Of a DNA stretch of 56,266 nucleotides, positions 49,896 to 56,266 are shown piece by piece (within the stretch, counting starts at the first letter, position 1; each line of letters opens with the position of its first letter). The notes beneath the pieces are model-generated. The model was not told where the DNA came from, searched no databases, and saw nothing but the letters and a program-made list of their open reading frames with translations. Both the position numbers and the translations under genes were made by a program. The DNA comes from Candidatus Woesearchaeota archaeon (lineage in GTDB: Archaea; Nanobdellota; Nanobdellia; Woesearchaeales; GW2011-AR4): NCBI GenBank assembly GCA_018303625.1, contig JAGVXV010000001.1:1-56266 (forward strand). The letters are read 5' to 3'.

Positions 49896-50912
49896 ATGCA
49901 CAAACTAAAGCAGATTCCGGAAGACTTTATTGTGAAGGAGATAAGCCACCCGATTATTGACAATAACGGCCAATACGCTTATTTCTTATTAAGGAAAAAA
50001 AATTACAATACTCTGGATGCTGCAAGAAAAATCGCGGACAAGCTAAGAATCAAAGAAAAAAACATCGGCTTTGCAGGCAGCAAGGACAGGAATGCAGTAA
50101 CAGAGCAGAAAATATCAGTTTTCAGGGGAAAAAAGGATTTTGAGAATATCAATTTTAAGGATATTGAGTTAAAATACCTAGGCAGCGGGAATGAGCCAAT
50201 TTCTTTAGGCGATTTGGAAGGCAACGAGTTTGAGATAACAATAAGAAATTTAAGCAATAATGAAGCCAGTAAAATCAGAAATTCAGAAGGCAAAAAAATC
50301 CTGATGCCCAATCTTTTCGGTCCCCAGAGATTCAGCAAAAGCAACCATCTGGTCGGGAAGGCAATAATAAAAAAAGACTTTAAGAAAGCAGTAGAATTAA
50401 TTTTAGAAAGCAACAATGATTTTAGCAATGAAATAAATGAGCACTTAAGAAAACATAAAAATGATTTTGTCGTGGCATTGAAGAAAGTCCCACTAAAATT
50501 AGTGAGATTATATGTTCATTCCTACCAGTCTTTTATTTTTAACGAAACAATAAGGCAGTTTTTGGGAAAAAACAATAAAAATTATTTAAAAAATAAAAAT
50601 ATAAAAATAAAAAATATTAAAACTCCTGTTGTTGGTTTTGGGACAATATTCAATAATAAAAAAATTGAGAAAATAATAAATAAAATAATGGAAAATGAAA
50701 AAATAACCCCAAGGGATTTCATAATAAAGGCAATACCCGAATTAAGCCAGGAAGGCGCTGAAAGGAAATTATTCATCCAAAATAAGGGGTTTAAGGTGAT
50801 TGAGTTAGACAAAGATGAGCTAAATAAGGACAGAAATAAAATAAAAATAAGCTTTTCCCTGCCGAAAGGAAGCTATGCAACTGTTTTTGTTGAGAATTTA
50901 TTCAGGAGCTAG
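49896..50912 (+). CDS. truD: tRNA pseudouridine synthase TruD
   Basis: 338 aa. Makes pseudouridine 13 in tRNA. GFAGSKDRNAVTEQ holds the catalytic Asp, preceded by FIVKEIS and followed by NLFGPQRFSKSNHLVGKAI; the N-terminus DFIVKEISHP and the C-terminal LPKGSYATVFVENLF are family typical. The TRUD insert domain is Lys/Asn-rich. Overlaps adk on the other strand by 11 nt. Confidence 0.93.
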   Translation: MHKLKQIPEDFIVKEISHPIIDNNGQYAYFLLRKKNYNTLDAARKIADKLRIKEKNIGFAGSKDRNAVTEQKISVFRGKKDFENINFKDIELKYLGSGNEPISLGDLEGNEFEITIRNLSNNEASKIRNSEGKKILMPNLFGPQRFSKSNHLVGKAIIKKDFKKAVELILESNNDFSNEINEHLRKHKNDFVVALKKVPLKLVRLYVHSYQSFIFNETIRQFLGKNNKNYLKNKNIKIKNIKTPVVGFGTIFNNKKIEKIINKIMENEKITPRDFIIKAIPELSQEGAERKLFIQNKGFKVIELDKDELNKDRNKIKISFSLPKGSYATVFVENLFRS

Positions 50913-51534
50913 ACATGGCCTTTACAGCATCTTCGAAAACTTCTTCAATTGATTTTTCGGCGTTGATATTTTTCAGCAATTTTTTTTCTTCGTAGTATTG
51001 CATCAAAGGCGTTGTTTCCCTTCTGTAAACTTCCAGCCTTTTTTTTACTGTTTCAGGCTTGTCATCCTCCCTCTGGATTAATCTGCCGCTGCATTTGTCG
51101 CAGATGCCGCTTTTTTTTGGCTTTAATGAGGTTATATTGAAGCCAGACTGGCATTTTTCGCAAACCCTCCTGCTGGAAACCCTCTTTATTATAACATTAT
51201 CCTCTGACTTAAGGTTAAGCACCGCATCAATGCCCGTTATCCTGCCCAGGGCTTCTGCCTGCTTTATTGTCCTTGGAAAACCGTCAAGAATAAAGCCGTT
51301 CCTGCAGTCTTTTTTCTGCAGCCTTTCATCGACAATGCCGATTACGATCTCATCGGGAACCAAGGCTCCCTTGCCCATGAAAGCCTTTGCCTTTTTTCCC
51401 AACCCCGTATTTCGCTGGACAGCCTCCCTGAAAATATCGCCTGTAGAGATTTTTGGAATGCCAAATTTTTTGGCTAAGCTGCCTGCCAAAGTCCCTTTCC
51501 CAACGCCAGGAGGCCCCAAGAGAATGATGTGCAT
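50902..51534 (-). CDS. adk: Adenylate kinase, bacterial zinc type
   Basis: 210 aa. Interconverts ATP + AMP and 2 ADP. Walker A LLGPPGVGKGT, KISTGDIFREA, FILDGFPRTIKQAE, and a LID with four cysteines (CEKCQSGFNI...GICDKCSGR) that binds zinc. RREDDKPETVKKRLEVY-type arginines complete the site. This is the common bacterial form rather than the trimeric archaeal AdkA. It begins 1 nt after the stop of the upstream gene on this strand. Confidence 0.95.
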   Translation of the reverse strand: MHIILLGPPGVGKGTLAGSLAKKFGIPKISTGDIFREAVQRNTGLGKKAKAFMGKGALVPDEIVIGIVDERLQKKDCRNGFILDGFPRTIKQAEALGRITGIDAVLNLKSEDNVIIKRVSSRRVCEKCQSGFNITSLKPKKSGICDKCSGRLIQREDDKPETVKKRLEVYRRETTPLMQYYEEKKLLKNINAEKSIEEVFEDAVKAMSSS

Positions 51535-51535
51535 T

Positions 51536-52003
51536 TTAGCCCAGATATCCTAAGTCTTCCTCCATAGTTGTTTCCTTGTCCCACGATTCCTTCATCTTCT
51601 TTACATATTCCAGCAATTCTTTTTTTATTTCCATCCATTTGTTAAAGGTATTCCCAATAAAAACAGCCTCATTTTTTTCGTCTGCGATTAAATATACCTC
51701 AATGGCTTCCCTGTCAAGCTTCATCAGCCTTTTGTACAGCGCATAAATCCTTGCCTTTTCCGAATCAGAAAAAAACCTTATTTCATGCATGGTGCTTAAA
51801 GAAGATGTGTCCGGCTGCAAAAACTCCTCCAAAAACTTGGCATAATAATCTATCTTGTCAGCAATTTTCCCGATTATGTCCCTTAGCAAAAAGGCGGTGC
51901 TTTCAATTGTGCTTATCTCAAATATAAGGTCAATATCCTTGAATTTAGGTAGCCTGTATTTTTTGCTCAAACTTTCGTATTCTCTCTGTATTTCTTCTGC
52001 CAT
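51536..52003 (-). CDS. Helical protein of unknown function (155 aa)
   Basis: Start MAEEIQREYES is fixed by GGAGG seven bases upstream. All-helical, charged, with no cysteines or histidine clusters: FEISTIESTAFLLRDIIGKIADKIDYYAKFLEEFL, KARIYALYKRLMKLDREAIEVYL. It precedes adk by one base and follows a tRNA gene, so it is likely the first gene of that unit. Conserved-looking but unassigned. Confidence 0.6.
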   Translation of the reverse strand: MAEEIQREYESLSKKYRLPKFKDIDLIFEISTIESTAFLLRDIIGKIADKIDYYAKFLEEFLQPDTSSLSTMHEIRFFSDSEKARIYALYKRLMKLDREAIEVYLIADEKNEAVFIGNTFNKWMEIKKELLEYVKKMKESWDKETTMEEDLGYLG

Positions 52004-52069
52004 TTTGATTCCTCCTTCCAAAATAAGCCTGCGGAAACACTTTTTCCCGGGCTTTTTTATTCGGTAAAA

Positions 52070-52154
52070 AGCCTCTGGCCGGAGTTGCACCGGCGACCTG
52101 CAGATGGCTTGTTTGAATACAAGTCTGCCGCAATAGCTACTATGCTACAGAGGC
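52070..52154 (-). tRNA. tRNA-Thr (anticodon TGT) with 12-nt intron
   Basis: Read on the minus strand: 7-bp acceptor GCCTCTG/CAGAGGC, D arm with GCA/TGC pairs, anticodon stem GCAGA/TCTGC, variable loop AGGTC, T stem GCCGG/CCGGC, discriminator U73 (expected for archaeal tRNA-Thr). The anticodon loop is CTTGTA + intron TTCAAACAAGCC + A, placing the intron after position 37. Removing it leaves exactly 73 nt. CTTGT can pair with ACAAG in the intron (relaxed splicing motif). Odd: position 55 is G and position 19 is C, where U55 and G19 are near universal. No encoded CCA. TATA box at about 52182-52193, 30 nt upstream. Confidence 0.8.
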
Positions 52155-52204
52155 AAGTTCAAGGTTCTTTAGAATTAAAACTTTATTTAAATAACTTATT
52201 CTTT

Positions 52205-52831
52205 TTACTCTTCCCATCCATAAAGCTTGGGGTGGAACTGCTCAGGAACAGGCAGGTATGTCCTCATGTTCAGCCATGCCTTTACTTTTGATGCTATCCT
52301 ATAAACATCTCTCCATAACTCTTTTTCCCTTTTTTCCACATCCTGTTCCATAATCCTTTTTTCATAAATCTTCTGGAAATGCTTCAGGATCCGGTGGTTT
52401 TCCCATTGCCCTGTGTAGTCAGCCTCAATTCTGGCATTGAAAAACATCTCAAGCTCTCCCCATTGGGTGCGCATTTTTTTGCCCTGGTGCACTATCTCCC
52501 TTTCCTGCAGGTAAACAACATGCCAGTCTATGTTGAGCAAATCGCGGAAATAGCCGTGGTATTTTCCACTGTAGGGAGTTGCTCTTTTGGAGCGCCACCA
52601 CACCCACATTTCCTTGCCTCCGTAATGGATGCCTTTCTGAAAAACATTTTCAGAGTATAAAGTTTCAATGTCTGCATGCAGCTCAGAGCCTGGCGTCAGC
52701 TCACTCGTGTCAAAGCCCCACCATCCTTCCTCCATAAGCAGCTCATGCATCATAACATAAAGGTTCTTCAGCGAGAAAACATCCTTGTACTTAACCCTGA
52801 ATTCAGGAATTTGCGTTATAATGTGAGGCAT
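52205..52831 (-). CDS. Trp-rich protein of unknown function (208 aa)
   Basis: Soluble, helical, with many tryptophans (EEGWWGFDTSEL, MWVWWRSKRAT, LNIDWHVVYLQ). No metal or nucleotide motif. Proteins of this size and composition occur next to housekeeping genes in DPANN genomes, but I do not recognise a named family. The transcript starts upstream of the dapA end, about 70 nt away. Confidence 0.55.
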   Translation of the reverse strand: MPHIITQIPEFRVKYKDVFSLKNLYVMMHELLMEEGWWGFDTSELTPGSELHADIETLYSENVFQKGIHYGGKEMWVWWRSKRATPYSGKYHGYFRDLLNIDWHVVYLQEREIVHQGKKMRTQWGELEMFFNARIEADYTGQWENHRILKHFQKIYEKRIMEQDVEKREKELWRDVYRIASKVKAWLNMRTYLPVPEQFHPKLYGWEE

Positions 52832-52900
52832 AAATCAGTTAATAAAGAAATAATTATATAAAGGTTTCGGTTTTGTATACTAGTATAGAGATTTGTGTTT

Positions 52901-53869
52901 TTATTGGGATGCTACTGGTGTACGCAATAAGTTGTATTGCTTTAAGGTTTCCTCAAGCTTTTTTACGTTTGCATCCTTCATAGCATACAAAGGTGCTCTT
53001 AAAGTAGGATGGTCTATAAGCCCCATCATATATGCAGCTGTCTTAACAGGTTTCGGATTTGTTTCTAAAAACATTGCTGCTGATAAGGCTTCGGTTCTTA
53101 AGAAAAATAAATCAAGTACTGTGTCCATACTTACTCTTAAGTCTAATGCCGCATCTACATAGGCTCTGGTACCCTCAGGATCTATGTTTCCTAAGACGGA
53201 TATAACTCCAGATTTTACTTCAGGCTTAGTCTTGGCGTAACGAACAACACGGTGAGTTATGTTATCATCACCTGACCAATAACCAACTTTCTGTTTTACT
53301 TTCCCTAAATTTCTTAAATGCTCTATTGCATCATAACTTTCAGCAAAATGAGCAAATCCCGATGCTTCTTTAAAGCCAACAATATTCTCTGCTCGTTGGA
53401 GCATCTCAATTCTAGTATTGGGATTTATCAACACACCACATCTTCCAACAATATCATAAACAATTACCGGCAATTGAGTTGAATGAGCAACATCAGAAAA
53501 ATGCCTGCTAAGGTCATCTTGTGTAGGCTTGTTATAATAGGGGCTAACAATCAATAAGCCATTTGCACCTGCTTTTTCTGCATGCCTCGATAATCCAATA
53601 GCCTCTTCAGTGTTATTGCTTCCTGTTCCAGCTATAACTGGCACTCTTCCAGCTGCATATTCGAGTGCCAAATCAATTACTTGTTTATGTTCAATATGGT
53701 CTAATGTCGGGCTCTCACCAGTAGTCCCGGTGGCAATTATTGCCTGAACACCATTCTCAATCTGAAAATTAATCAATCCTCTAAAGGAAGCCTTATCAAC
53801 TTTTTCTCCATCTTTTGTGAATGGAGTAATTATAGCAACGCCCAAACCTTCAAAAGGCACATCAACCAT
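52901..53869 (-). CDS. dapA: Dihydrodipicolinate synthase-like aldolase (DapA/NAL family)
   Basis: 322 aa from MVDVPFEG. Schiff-base Lys in IVGFKEASG (about residue 165), TGTTGESPTL (substrate Thr-Thr), and VYDIVGRCG in place of the usual YNVPGRT: Tyr is kept as the catalytic residue, the Pro is not. Could be 4-hydroxy-tetrahydrodipicolinate synthase (lysine/peptidoglycan) or another pyruvate aldolase; the altered loop argues caution. No other lysine-pathway gene is nearby. Codon use is less AT-rich than its neighbours. Confidence 0.8.
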   Translation of the reverse strand: MVDVPFEGLGVAIITPFTKDGEKVDKASFRGLINFQIENGVQAIIATGTTGESPTLDHIEHKQVIDLALEYAAGRVPVIAGTGSNNTEEAIGLSRHAEKAGANGLLIVSPYYNKPTQDDLSRHFSDVAHSTQLPVIVYDIVGRCGVLINPNTRIEMLQRAENIVGFKEASGFAHFAESYDAIEHLRNLGKVKQKVGYWSGDDNITHRVVRYAKTKPEVKSGVISVLGNIDPEGTRAYVDAALDLRVSMDTVLDLFFLRTEALSAAMFLETNPKPVKTAAYMMGLIDHPTLRAPLYAMKDANVKKLEETLKQYNLLRTPVASQ

Positions 53870-53897
53870 CCAAACCACCCTTAATATTTTTAAACAT

Positions 53898-54001
53898 CAA
53901 AATTCCACTAATAAGTTTGTGGAATTTTGAGTGTGCTCAAAAACCACGTAGCACTTTTGCGATTAGCAACATGCCACCCTTCTATGAAAGGTGGTTTTTG
54001 A
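53898..54001 (+). ncRNA. Structured RNA candidate, copy B (compact form)
   Basis: Hairpin 1 CAAAATTCCAC (53898-53908) with GTGGAATTTTG (53919-53929), showing two G-C to A-T compensations against copy A. Then GTGCT...AGCAC around TCAAAAACCAC (53937-53947), TTGCGATTAGCAAC, ATGCCACC, and final hairpin CCACC (53974-53978) with GGTGG (53990-53994) followed by TTTTT. TCAAAAACCAC can alternatively pair with GTGGTTTTTGA (53991-54001). TATA-like TAATATTTTTAAAC just before hairpin 1 supports rightward transcription. It lies between divergent dapA and the YchF-like gene. Confidence 0.6.
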
Positions 54002-54110
54002 CAAATAACCTAAAAATCCCTCCTTCTTATATAAATTTTTTGTTATTATTGCAACATTTTCACTTTCTGATGGAAAACTATTAAAAACAATGCAGACTAC
54101 TGAAACCAAA

Positions 54111-55307
54111 ATGCTGATAGGAATAGTTGGTAAGCCAAGCGCGGGAAAGAGCACTTTTTTCAAGGCTTTGACACTGGCGGAAGTGGAAATTGCGAATTAC
54201 CCTTTCACAACCATAAAGCCGAACCATGGCACGGGATTTGTGAAGGTCGAATGCGCAGACAAGGACTTCAACACAAAATGCAACCCAAGATTCGGCTACT
54301 GCACCAACAGCAAGAGGTTTGTGCCAGTTGAATTATTGGATGTTGCAGGCTTAGTCCCTGGAGCGCATGAGGGGAAGGGCATGGGAAACCAGTTTCTTGA
54401 TGACTTGAACCAGGCGGATGTTTTGATACATATTATAGATGCTTCAGGCAGCACCAATGAGAAAGGGGAAGCTGTCGAGCCATTGAGCTATAATCCAGCG
54501 AATGACATTAAATTTCTTGAGCATGAGCTTGATATGTGGTATTTAAGGCTGATACAAAAAGGCTGGGACAGGTTTGCCCGGGGTGTAAACCAGGAAAAGC
54601 CGGAGCTTCACAAGGCAATTGCAAAACAGCTGAGCTCTTTAAGGGTGACAGAGGAGCTAATGAAGGAAGTAATTGAAAAACTAAGCCCTGATAAGGACAT
54701 AATGAAATGGGACAGGGAAATTCTGTTAAAAATTGCAACAGAATTAAGAAAGGAGACAAAGCCCATGCTCATTGCATGCAATAAGATAGATGTCAATGGC
54801 GCAGAGAAAAATTTTGAAAAACTGAAAGAGCAGTTCCCGGACAGGATTTTAGTTGCGTGCTCTGCCGAAAGCGAGCTGGCTTTGAAAGGCGCGGCAAGGG
54901 CAGGAATCATAGATTATATTCCCGGGGAAAGTGATTTTGCAGCCAGGGACAATCCAAAAATCAATGAAAAGCAAAAGGCGGCATTAGGCTTCATCAAAAA
55001 AAATGTTTTGGGGAATTATGGCTCAACAGGCGTTCAGGAAGTCCTTGACAAGGCGGTTTTCGGGCTTCTTGGGATGATTGCAATTTTTCCCGGCGGCGTC
55101 GGAAAATTGGAAGACTCTGAGGGAAGAAGGTTGCCTGACTGCTTCCTCATGCCGTCAAAATCAACAGCGCTTGATTTTGCATTCAAGCTGCATACAGATT
55201 TTGGAAAGAACTTCATCAAGGCGATAGATGTAAGGACAAAGAAGGCTGTGGGCAAGGATTATTTATTGAAAAACAGGGATGTTGTGGAGATTATAACGGG
55301 CAAATAG
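54111..55307 (+). CDS. Obg/YchF-type ribosome-associated GTPase, archaeal form
   Basis: 398 aa from [17 protein letters not shown] (G1). G2 region [10 protein letters not shown]3 [21 protein letters not shown]4 ACNKID, a helical insert, and a C-terminal TGS domain ([21 protein letters not shown]...NRDVVEI). An upstream ATG at 54090 would add MQTTETK. Archaeal YchF-like (OLA1/Rbg-like) GTPases bind ribosomes and act in translation or stress. Confidence 0.93.
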   Translation: MLIGIVGKPSAGKSTFFKALTLAEVEIANYPFTTIKPNHGTGFVKVECADKDFNTKCNPRFGYCTNSKRFVPVELLDVAGLVPGAHEGKGMGNQFLDDLNQADVLIHIIDASGSTNEKGEAVEPLSYNPANDIKFLEHELDMWYLRLIQKGWDRFARGVNQEKPELHKAIAKQLSSLRVTEELMKEVIEKLSPDKDIMKWDREILLKIATELRKETKPMLIACNKIDVNGAEKNFEKLKEQFPDRILVACSAESELALKGAARAGIIDYIPGESDFAARDNPKINEKQKAALGFIKKNVLGNYGSTGVQEVLDKAVFGLLGMIAIFPGGVGKLEDSEGRRLPDCFLMPSKSTALDFAFKLHTDFGKNFIKAIDVRTKKAVGKDYLLKNRDVVEIITGK

Positions 55308-55691
55308 CTACTTCTTCCTGAACCTGTCAAAACTTTCCACTAAATCAATCATGTACTTGCCCTCTTCAAGCTTAAAGATTAAAGGCTCGCCTTTGAATAA
55401 ATGCACCAAATCCAGCTCGTACTTTCCTGGCTTTAGGACATGAATTGCCTCCAGGTCCAGAATAACCGGATGCTCCTTGTCAACCTCGCTTCCGATCAAG
55501 TCAAAAACGTCATCCTCGATCTGCTCCCTCTCTTTCGGCGTCAGCTTTGTTTCCTCAATAACTTTTCTCATCTCATCAAGCTTGTCTTTTTTTATGAAGA
55601 AAAACAGCCTTGCCCCGCAGGGGCATCCTGCAAGGATCTCTTTAGCCCCGTCATCATAGAAAGTGTTGCACTTGACGCATTGGTGTGGCAT
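55308..55691 (-). CDS. Zn-ribbon protein of the GTPase/DUF2073 group
   Basis: 127 aa. N-terminal MPHQCVKCNTFYDDG and AGCPCGARLFFF give CxxC...CxC zinc ligands; then a helical acidic middle and a beta-rich C-terminus (KYELDLVHLFKGEPLIFKL, GKYMIDLVESF). It follows DUF2073 by 2 nt in the conserved archaeal trio GTPase-DUF2073-Zn ribbon. Confidence 0.8.
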   Translation of the reverse strand: MPHQCVKCNTFYDDGAKEILAGCPCGARLFFFIKKDKLDEMRKVIEETKLTPKEREQIEDDVFDLIGSEVDKEHPVILDLEAIHVLKPGKYELDLVHLFKGEPLIFKLEEGKYMIDLVESFDRFRKK

Positions 55692-55693
55692 TT

Positions 55694-56086
55694 TTATTTG
55701 GATTTTCTCTTTTTTAAGGGCTCTTTAGCATACAGCTCAATTTTGTTAGGGTCTTTTTTTATTTCCTTGACAACTGTTGCAGGCCCTATTATGGTAAAGC
55801 CCTGCCTGTCGCCCAGAAGGAAGCCGAAAAAATTATTTCTTGCTTTTTTAAGGAAATCCTGCTCTTTTGATTCAGGATTTATAACTGCTAATTCAATGCC
55901 TTTAAACTTTGCTCCTATCTCTTCCATTGTTATCGCAATTAAATCTGTTTCCTCTTCTTTCTTCAAGCGGCCCTGCAGCAGGACTATCTTGTTCTCCTTT
56001 ACAAGGTCAATCAGTTTTTTAACGCGCCTTGCGCTTCCCAAATCCTCAATTTCATGGTAAGGCACGAATTGTATTGTTAAGGCCAT
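55694..56086 (-). CDS. DUF2073 family protein
   Basis: 130 aa. MALTIQFVPYHEIEDLGSARRVKKLIDLVKENKIVLLQGRLK is the recognisable DUF2073 start; FFGFLLGDRQGFTIIGPATVVKEIKKDPNK the end. Conserved in archaea between an Era-like GTPase and a Zn-ribbon gene; thought to work with the GTPase, possibly in ribosome or membrane function. It starts 14 nt after the GTPase stop. Confidence 0.82.
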   Translation of the reverse strand: MALTIQFVPYHEIEDLGSARRVKKLIDLVKENKIVLLQGRLKKEEETDLIAITMEEIGAKFKGIELAVINPESKEQDFLKKARNNFFGFLLGDRQGFTIIGPATVVKEIKKDPNKIELYAKEPLKKRKSK

Positions 56087-56100
56087 TTTTCACCTCTTTT

Positions 56101-56266
56101 TTAGCTGGCTAAAGCAAACAGGCCCTCGTAAAATGCATCAATATTATCGCCGTACTTTGCGCTTATCCCTATAACCCCGTACTGCGGGAAAGCTGCCTGT
56201 ACCCTCTTGACGCTTGCTTTCTTCAGATCAGTTTTATTCGCAACTATCAAAACAGGAATGTTTCTT
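56101..56266 (-). CDS. Era-like GTPase, C-terminal part only (runs off the window)
   Basis: 54 residues are visible. RNIPVLIVANKTDLKK contains the NKTD (G4) motif and VIGISAKYGDNIDAFYEGL the SAK (G5) motif, the end of a small GTP-binding domain. The 5' part lies beyond position 56266. With DUF2073 and the Zn-ribbon protein it forms the conserved archaeal trio. Confidence 0.85.
   Translation of the reverse strand, partial: RNIPVLIVANKTDLKKASVKRVQAAFPQYGVIGISAKYGDNIDAFYEGLFALAS

Noticed and set aside
52071-52154. tRNA on the plus strand using the same acceptor pairing
   Set aside because: No T-loop or anticodon loop forms in that direction; the minus-strand reading fills all 73 positions.
33150-54004. 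H/ACA guide RNA reading of the two RNA copies (stem followed by ACA)
   Set aside because: The long stem competes with the final hairpin, no clear pseudouridylation pocket or kink-turn is visible, and copy A is too interrupted.

Overview
The window reads as part of the chromosome of a DPANN-type archaeon, most like Woesearchaeota/Pacearchaeota (inference; no 16S gene is present). Transcription and translation genes are archaeal: TFE, Spt5, SecE, L11, D-aminoacyl-tRNA deacylase DTD2, TruD, an Elp3 homologue, EndoQ, a TtuA/Ncs6-type thiolase beside a ubiquitin-like carrier, long FKBP, and an Era-like GTPase/DUF2073/Zn-ribbon group. DNA is AT-rich, genes are tightly packed, promoters have archaeal TATA boxes, and the one tRNA has a short anticodon-loop intron. 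Several genes are bacterial in type (NrdR, GapA, PolX, DapA, zinc adenylate kinase), as is common in this group.

Layout. 0-6.7 kb: tRNA thiolation pair, then a leftward suf operon (regulator-sufB-sufD-sufS-sufU-sufC) with a palindromic operator and a damaged sufU/sufC junction. 6.8-16.5 kb: mixed metabolism, a dCMP deaminase plus P-loop kinase pair, a protein with a diversity-generating-retroelement (DGR) type variable end beside a reverse-transcriptase remnant, NrdR, DUF1385 and EndoQ. 16.4-23.1 kb: an accessory island resembling a defence island: a CARF-like HTH protein with a PD-(D/E)XK-like protein, facing a rightward array of small regulators, unknown proteins, two nuclease-like genes, a MazG-like gene and a beta-CASP nuclease. 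23.1-32.9 kb: housekeeping (cytidylate kinase with an antitoxin-like tail and a broken RelE gene, FKBP, ftsZ-secE-spt5, L11, DTD2, Ca2+/Na+ exchanger). 33-44.2 kb: a structured RNA candidate, small Zn proteins, P-type Ca2+ ATPase, sugar nucleotidyltransferase, Elp3, flavoprotein disulfide oxidoreductase, m5C methyltransferase, TFE. 44.2-56.3 kb: NUDIX, nucleotidyltransferase/HEPN-like fusion, PolX, GAPDH, lipoprotein protease, TruD, Adk, tRNA-Thr, DapA, a second copy of the RNA candidate, YchF-like GTPase, and the GTPase/DUF2073/Zn-ribbon group cut by the window end.

The most unusual signals are: (1) the A-depleted DGR-like variable end at 11.19-11.27 kb with an RT fragment just downstream; (2) two copies (33.0 and 53.9 kb) of an undescribed RNA-like element with compensatory changes and two mutually exclusive hairpins; (3) a PD-(D/E)XK + beta-CASP gene pair in the island, preceded by a second nuclease gene that is followed by a broken beta-CASP start, suggesting a repeating two-gene cassette; (4) three dispersed 11-bp hairpins whose arms covary; (5) a sufU-sufC deletion junction; (6) a cytidylate kinase carrying an antitoxin-like tail overlapping a frameshifted RelE toxin. 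All family assignments rest on reading motifs by eye; no searches were run.
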